This document shows positions 59,566 through 64,000 of a stretch of DNA of 64,000 nucleotides, in pieces. The position numbers were made by a program, and so were the translations under genes. The notes under the pieces were generated by a model that was given only the letters and a program-made list of their open reading frames with translations, ran no database searches and was not told the origin of the DNA. Origin of the DNA: Pseudomonas sp. MYb60 (GTDB taxonomy: Bacteria; Pseudomonadota; Gammaproteobacteria; Pseudomonadales; Pseudomonadaceae); the NCBI RefSeq assembly GCF_002979555.1, contig NZ_PCOZ01000008.1, forward strand, positions 62,001-126,000, written 5' to 3'. Position 1 is the first letter of the stretch; every line of letters begins with the position of its first letter.

Positions 59566-59631
59566 CCTGTACCTCACTCATTCAGAATGACCTCCCCGCC
59601 AAGCAAAGGGGAGGAAGTTGTCGACCAGGTT

Positions 59632-60513
59632 TTAAGCCACAAAAGCTGGACGCTGATCGCCCAAGTCGTAGCCAATCATGAAGAGTGCCGCCTCCAGTGC
59701 GCGCAGCGGGTCATTCGGAGAGGGAACCACATGGAAACGGCTGCCGGCGGCGTCTGGATGCGCCAGGACCGCACTCAGTACCCAACTGGCGCGCATATTC
59801 CACATTGCGTGATGGTGGCCTGAGCGCAAGCCCTTGAACTTAAGCCCGCCGATACCAGGGTCGCGGCGCTTGGGAGCAAGCGTATTTTCTCCTTCCTTGG
59901 CAGCTGCCCAAGGGAAGCACAGCGCTTCAGGTACCTTGGACAGCCCATGCGCTTGGCAATGCTTCACGACCAACCAGCCCAGACCTGCCGCAACACGGCT
60001 GTCGTAGATGATGAAGTCCTTGCAGAGCAAGGAGTAAACTTTGGTCATCCCAGAATTGAAGCGAAGGCTTTTCGAACGCAAGACAGGTGCCTGATCGTCG
60101 CCGGCAACTATCGCAGCTTGTACGCCTTGCAGCATTCGGCCAAGCCCCACATTATTCGCCTTCAGCCAGTCCGCATTGCGGGCCATAACGCCGCCCCAGC
60201 GCATGACGTCGACGGCTGCCTCAAGAGTGTGTGAGTCGCTCCCGGTAGCGCTTACCAGATCCTGACGCAAGGCGGACAAAGCGATCCCGTTGCTGCTGGA
60301 ACATACGCCTGGATTGAATCCCAAGCGGGCATTACCCGGGTGATTCCAACGGTAGTTTTCAAAGGCGTTATACAGGCTGCTGCATGTCCATTTCTCACCG
60401 CTACGACGATTGACGTACTGGTGCTTGAAACACGACTCAGAAGTGAGCTCAGAGGCCAGCCAGCGGATGAATCCAGAAACGTGGGGAAGGGCTAGATAGG
60501 TTTGGCTGTTCAT
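59632..60513 (-). CDS. Unknown protein divergent from a WYL regulator
   Basis: A 293-residue protein starting MNSQTYLALPHVSGFIRWLA. No certain family. The stretch LCKDFIIYDSRVAAGLGWLV (about residues 170-190), after FNSGMTKVYS, loosely resembles the IYDSRVA motif of OGG-fold/helix-hairpin-helix glycosylase-like proteins; this is a weak hint only. The C-terminus contains a His-rich patch (RSGHHHAMW). Longer open sequence upstream is not supported. It is divergent from the third WYL gene with 100 bp between starts, suggesting that the regulator controls it. Confidence 0.6.
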   Translation of the reverse strand: MNSQTYLALPHVSGFIRWLASELTSESCFKHQYVNRRSGEKWTCSSLYNAFENYRWNHPGNARLGFNPGVCSSSNGIALSALRQDLVSATGSDSHTLEAAVDVMRWGGVMARNADWLKANNVGLGRMLQGVQAAIVAGDDQAPVLRSKSLRFNSGMTKVYSLLCKDFIIYDSRVAAGLGWLVVKHCQAHGLSKVPEALCFPWAAAKEGENTLAPKRRDPGIGGLKFKGLRSGHHHAMWNMRASWVLSAVLAHPDAAGSRFHVVPSPNDPLRALEAALFMIGYDLGDQRPAFVA

Positions 60514-60613
60514 GAAATGCTCCTGTGGGCTGGCGCTTGTAGTCGCAGGATTGCTTGCCAGCCAGAACATAGTCCCAGCAGATAAACCCACTTTTTGTCC
60601 CTGAGCTTCTGCC

Positions 60614-61687
60614 ATGATCAATCATCACCGACGCCGCACCACTTTGCGCAAAATCCTCCAACGCTATGGCAAGTCTATGTCGACGGCGGATATCCACAGT
60701 GAACTATGTCGGTGGTTCGATGACTCCAGTCTCCATATAAAAACCACACTGCGTGACCTCCAGGCTCTGACCGCAGCCGAGTTTGTAGCCAAAGGAGACG
60801 CTGGCTCGGATAAAAAATCAAAATACTGGAAATCCGGTCGTGGCGGCTTCGACTTGACGCTTTCCCCCACAGAGGCAATGACGTTGGCAGCTATTTTCGA
60901 CCACGCAGAGCGCTTCGGCTTCAAGGCCCACACAGAACAACTTGTCGATTTACGCGAATACGCAACCACGGAAATGACGAAGCGCTCCACGCGAACACAT
61001 GTGTGGACAAAGCGAATCACTACTGGGACCCGATTTACGCTGCTCAGGCCAGGTAAATATGATCCTGCACACCTAACCAGCATCCAACAGGCCATTCTGG
61101 ACGATGCTTCGCTTGAGGTGACCTACCTGCCAAGAGACGCCAGCGGCGTCGAATGCATCTACTTACTCAAACCCTTGGCCCTCTCATATCAGGATTCAAA
61201 CGTCTATCTGTCGGCATACGTGCTCGAGGAGCAATGGCCGGAGGGGCATACGCCTTCACCAAACACCCGCCGCGGCAAGTACAGCAGCAACGGTCCCAAG
61301 ACGATGTGCGCCCTCATGCTGCATCGAATGGTAGAGGTCAAAGCGAGTTGGCTAAAAATAGCTGACCCGGAAAACTACGACGTCAATTCGCTTGAAGCCC
61401 AAAAGCACCTCATGACAATACACGGCGATGACCCCGTACAACTCAAACTACGTCTTGGCCCCAACCTGCAAAATCGGCTTACCGAGAACCCGTTGGCTGA
61501 AGACCAGGTCGTAGTGCAATACGCCGATGACAAGTGGGACTTGAGTTGCACTCTCCACGACACCCAAGGCCTACGCCTGTTCCTGCTCAGCAATGCTGGG
61601 GATATTGAAGTGCTCAAGCCCCCGTTAATCCGAGCGCACGTGCGCGATACTCTTCGTCGCGCAGCGAGTGTATACGCTAGCGATTAA
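60614..61687 (+). CDS. WYL-domain transcriptional regulator
   Basis: A 357-residue WYL protein. The N-terminal winged helix (MSTADIHSELCRWFDDSSLH) is near residues 22-41, the WYL domain (CIYLLKPLALSYQDSNVYLS) near 180-200, and the C-terminal WCX domain ends HVRDTLRRAASVYASD. It is divergent from the 293-residue unknown gene, and the regulator-target pairing is typical of defence modules. The ATG lacks a strong ribosome site. Confidence 0.82.
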   Translation: MINHHRRRTTLRKILQRYGKSMSTADIHSELCRWFDDSSLHIKTTLRDLQALTAAEFVAKGDAGSDKKSKYWKSGRGGFDLTLSPTEAMTLAAIFDHAERFGFKAHTEQLVDLREYATTEMTKRSTRTHVWTKRITTGTRFTLLRPGKYDPAHLTSIQQAILDDASLEVTYLPRDASGVECIYLLKPLALSYQDSNVYLSAYVLEEQWPEGHTPSPNTRRGKYSSNGPKTMCALMLHRMVEVKASWLKIADPENYDVNSLEAQKHLMTIHGDDPVQLKLRLGPNLQNRLTENPLAEDQVVVQYADDKWDLSCTLHDTQGLRLFLLSNAGDIEVLKPPLIRAHVRDTLRRAASVYASD

Positions 61688-61842
61688 TTGCCTGGCCACA
61701 GATTTGATGTAATGTTGGCTGAGGGTTTCAACCACATCACCAATTAGGATGGTTCCCTAACTGAAATGGTGGTATCGCCCCCTAGCGATACCTTACGGTG
61801 AAGATTTTGATTATCCTTCACCACCACGTAGCTATTCCGTTC

Positions 61843-62020
61843 CTAGTCGACCAATTGCTGCTCCATGGCCGTCAGGTCGAGCAGCATCTGCTGGAAATGC
61901 CCCCAGTCGAAGAAGTACACCCCCGCGCCTTGGCTATAAGTGTGGCCCCCATAGGCGATCAGCCATTCGATCTGCTGCATACGGATGCGACGCTGCACTG
62001 CGTGTGCCGGTGAGTTCCAT
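61843..62020 (-). pseudogene. Probable frameshifted small phage-type gene
   Basis: Two frames seem to belong together. A good start (AAAGGAG, then ATG at 62020) reads MELTGTR and soon stops in its own frame. One base shift near 61999 brings it into RRIRMQQIEWLIAYGGHTYS, continuing GAGVYFFDWGHFQQMLLDLT to a stop at 61843, which looks like genuine protein. Alternatively the second frame may start at an ATG at 62070 without a clear ribosome site. I treat it as a remnant of a short phage or satellite gene. Nothing was seen between 61688 and 61842. Confidence 0.4.
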
Positions 62021-62244
62021 TTCGATGCTCCTTTGTCCGACGTCGATCCGAGGCCCGTCAGGTTGGTCATCCGTGACCGGCTGGCTCCGCGCCTGACCAC
62101 ATCAAGTGGATATATCTTCAGGATATGTCGCCATTCTGGACACACTAACAACGCGCGCCTGCTTTCACTGACGCCGGGGCCGTGAGGAAAACAAACAACA
62201 CTGGATCGAACGCCACCATGGTGATGATCAGCTAAACCATTAGC

Positions 62245-62913
62245 TTACCCCCGGCTGCATCCGAAGCCATGGGATCCATCGCCATAACGCTTTGTCGCAG
62301 CTTTGCAGAGGTAGCTCGCGCGTCGAAACAGTTCAGGCAACTGATCCACATTCCCTGGCCGGACATTCCGATCTACTCGGAATTCTGCGTTAGGCGGGAT
62401 ATGTACCAAGCCCCGCACTTGCTCAACCTCGCACTTCAGTGCACTGGCCCAAGCTTCTTGCATACGGCTGATCATGTTGGGCCTCTGTGGCTGCAATCGC
62501 CCTACTGTGTAGTAGGCGTCTCTGTTCAGCAGAATCAACAGGTGGTAATGCGGTCGCCCTCCACAGCCCACCTCCCTCGCCCAGACGTAACGCACCCTGC
62601 AGTCATGGGCGTACTTGTTCTGCTCACGCGCCTTATCACGGTTATGCTCAATTTTTGCTTTGAACGACTCGATGAACCTACTGATCACACGATTTGACAA
62701 AGCGTCATCTGGAAACCCCATCAGACGCGAAAGACGAAGGTCCACCCTGAATGCAATCACCCTAGGATACTGATCAAGGGCAAGGTTAATGGTGCGATTC
62801 AGCGCTTCAAGGTACCCAAGTATAAAAGGTCCTTTTTCAACCATTATCGGCAGGCCTTGAAACGTAGCTGCTGAGTACAAACGAAGATTACGATTTTCGG
62901 AGAAACGAAGCAT
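62245..62913 (-). CDS. Inovirus Gp2 / YagK-YfjJ family protein
   Basis: A 222-residue protein of the inovirus-type Gp2 (YagK/YfjJ C-terminal domain) group. Recognisable segments are AFRVDLRLSRLMGFPDDALS, VRYVWAREVGCGGRPHYHLL and a tail ELFRRASYLCKAATKRYGDG. The HYH with the preceding VRYVWARE resembles HUH-type replication proteins, though only part of the motif is visible. Such genes occur on filamentous phages and P4-like satellites next to AlpA. AGG precedes the ATG, and a 21-base palindrome lies 17 bases upstream. Confidence 0.82.
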   Translation of the reverse strand: MLRFSENRNLRLYSAATFQGLPIMVEKGPFILGYLEALNRTINLALDQYPRVIAFRVDLRLSRLMGFPDDALSNRVISRFIESFKAKIEHNRDKAREQNKYAHDCRVRYVWAREVGCGGRPHYHLLILLNRDAYYTVGRLQPQRPNMISRMQEAWASALKCEVEQVRGLVHIPPNAEFRVDRNVRPGNVDQLPELFRRASYLCKAATKRYGDGSHGFGCSRG

Positions 62914-62929
62914 GGTTACTACCTACTTT

Positions 62930-62950
62930 ACTGAAGATCATATCTTCAGT
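62930..62950. promoter_or_regulatory. Palindrome upstream of the Gp2-like gene
   Basis: ACTGAAGAT-CAT-ATCTTCAGT is a perfect inverted repeat 17 bases before the start codon, in the 5' region of the transcript. It could be an operator for AlpA or another repressor, or a hairpin limiting translation. Confidence 0.6.
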
Positions 62951-63401
62951 CAGCTCGGTAGTTATTTACACGTTCAACATAGCCCATTGAGCCAGACTTC
63001 AATGAGTCGCTCATACATCTAACAACACCAATGACGTTTACCTATGCCATACTGCCATTTACTAGGCATTGATGAGACAACCATCACAGATACCCTTTGA
63101 AGGGGTATCTATGCCCTTAACCTAACGACTCAATATGCTTAATACTCTACATACATGATAGACTTGCGTTATTAGAAGGTAACAATGCAAACACTAAAGC
63201 ATATTACCCGCACCGAAAAACTCATCACTTGAAACACAAGGGGAAGTTAAACATTCCTGTTCAGGACCAAGGAAACCAACACAACCAAAAAGGTCCGGCA
63301 AAAAAACATCATGCCCGGAAATCAACCGAGCACGATGTTTTCATTGAAAGCAAATGAAATCTAAAAAGCAAGACCAGATATCGCAAGCATGCTAGTCAAC
63401 C
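62951..63401. other. Noncoding AT-rich region between Gp2-like and alpA genes
   Basis: About 450 bp without a credible gene. It is visibly AT-richer than the surroundings. It contains a hairpin AGATACCC-TTTGAAG-GGGTATCT at 63088-63110 and the alpA terminator at 63303-63341. It could hold the promoter of the Gp2-like gene and regulatory RNA; I see no iteron-like repeats. Confidence 0.5.
63303..63341 (-). terminator. Rho-independent terminator of alpA
   Basis: On the minus strand AAAACATC-G-TGC pairs with GCA-T-GATGTTTT and a T-run follows, 60 bases after the alpA stop codon. Confidence 0.85.
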
Positions 63402-63581
63402 CTAATTGCGTTCTGCTAACCTAGCCTGAATCCACGCAAAAACTTCAGACTCTACCCATCCGACACTTCGCCCACCCAGCGTAATGGGCTTAGGGAATAT
63501 CCCTTCAGCAATGTACTTATACACCGTCGACCGGGCCAGACCTGTTATCTCAACAACCATTTTCATTCGTAGTATGCGCAT
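63402..63581 (-). CDS. AlpA-family regulator
   Basis: A 59-residue AlpA/excisionase-type helix-turn-helix protein: MVVEITGLARSTVYKYIAEG is the HTH and FPKPITLGGRSVGWVESEV the wing. GAGGAG lies six bases before the ATG at 63581, shorter than the longest possible frame. AlpA proteins activate integrase or excision in P4-type elements. It is followed by its own terminator and lies near the Gp2-like gene, both hallmarks of satellites. Confidence 0.9.
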   Translation of the reverse strand: MRILRMKMVVEITGLARSTVYKYIAEGIFPKPITLGGRSVGWVESEVFAWIQARLAERN

Positions 63582-63659
63582 GACCAACTCCTCAAATCCG
63601 TACACAGGATCTGGGAAGCCGATAAAGTTTTACTGCCCACCACCAATCTTCCTAATGTC

Positions 63660-63968
63660 TTACCCTCGATATCGATAGCGTGTTGGAGTATGAACCTTAG
63701 TAAGCAGACCAAAACGATAACGATCTTCTTCGGAGAGTTCCACCTCGTCAGAAAATCTCTCACACACAGGCTCGCCATGGATGTTCCTATTCATGACATA
63801 ACACTCCCCCGCTAGAAACTCTTGATGGGGAACAATTAACAACGACCGACCAAAAGAGAACAGACCAAAATATCCACCGAGGTCAAAACTCGGCAGAATC
63901 TGCAGCCCAGCAATTTCGTACGGAAATCCCTTAGCACTTAATATCACACCTTGGACGCGACGAGCCAT
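63660..63968 (-). CDS. Hypothetical small protein
   Basis: A 102-residue ORF starting MARRVQGVILSAKGFPYEIA. The composition is protein-like (GYFGLFSFGRSLLIVPHQEF; EVELSEEDRYRFGLLTKVHT), but there is no clear ribosome site and no recognised family. It precedes alpA on the same strand by about 80 bp and may be part of the satellite-type group. Confidence 0.5.
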   Translation of the reverse strand: MARRVQGVILSAKGFPYEIAGLQILPSFDLGGYFGLFSFGRSLLIVPHQEFLAGECYVMNRNIHGEPVCERFSDEVELSEEDRYRFGLLTKVHTPTRYRYRG

Positions 63969-64000
63969 CAGAACAACAATTTCATAAATGAACTCAAAAA

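Noticed and set aside
63563..63778. 71-codon frame between alpA and the last small gene
   Set aside because: It overlaps two better candidates in another frame and lacks a ribosome site.

Overview
The window reads as a Pseudomonas chromosome, most like the P. fluorescens group. This rests on gene order (dnaJ-dnaK-grpE / recN / fur / bamE / rnfH-ratA / smpB / lldR-lldP-lldE / ssrA), a Fur without a CxxC zinc pair, a REP-like palindrome between dnaK and dnaJ, and the tmRNA tag ANDENYGQEFALAA. Species assignment is inference.

Core segment (1-14044): the 5' end of dnaJ, dnaK and grpE on the minus strand, with a heat-shock promoter before grpE; divergent SOS-controlled recN; fur and bamE divergent from each other; ratA-rnfH opposite smpB; a lactate locus (regulator, permease, D-lactate dehydrogenase, no lldD between them); a small secreted protein; and ssrA.

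Island (14045 to at least 64000): a P4-type tyrosine integrase lies directly 3' of ssrA, so the element appears to be integrated in the tmRNA 3' end. Its second border is not visible. From left to right it carries: (1) an McrBC-like AAA ATPase/nuclease pair with coiled coil and zinc ribbons; (2) a DNA-processing module (zinc-ribbon/glycine-zipper protein, DUF932, YqaJ nuclease, a Cys-rich unknown, RadC-like protein); (3) a complete type 1 BREX operon read leftwards (HTH-brxA-brxB-brxC-pglX-pglZ-brxL) with a BrxR-like WYL regulator on its far side; (4) between BREX and that regulator, a membrane peptide plus an ADP-ribosylglycohydrolase; (5) a four-gene cassette of three different dynamin/Era-like GTPases and a membrane coiled-coil protein, with a 42-residue membrane peptide upstream; (6) DUF445; (7) a HEPN-WYL-AddB-like-AddA-like operon; (8) unassigned zinc-binding and hypothetical genes with a third WYL regulator; (9) satellite-type genes (inovirus Gp2-like, AlpA).

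The most unusual feature is inside BREX. pglX is split into a 609-codon methyltransferase half and a 583-codon specificity half by about 1.9 kb carrying an AAA ATPase, a PD-(D/E)XK-like protein and a 59-residue ORF, all closely packed or overlapping. The hexamer CTGATT occurs at both junctions. Removing one copy plus the insert rejoins pglX exactly in frame (1184 residues). This looks like a defence cassette nested in another defence gene, possibly reversible. The three-GTPase cassette is the second candidate for an undescribed system.

All functions are read from motifs and gene order by eye; no database search was run. GC statements are visual impressions.
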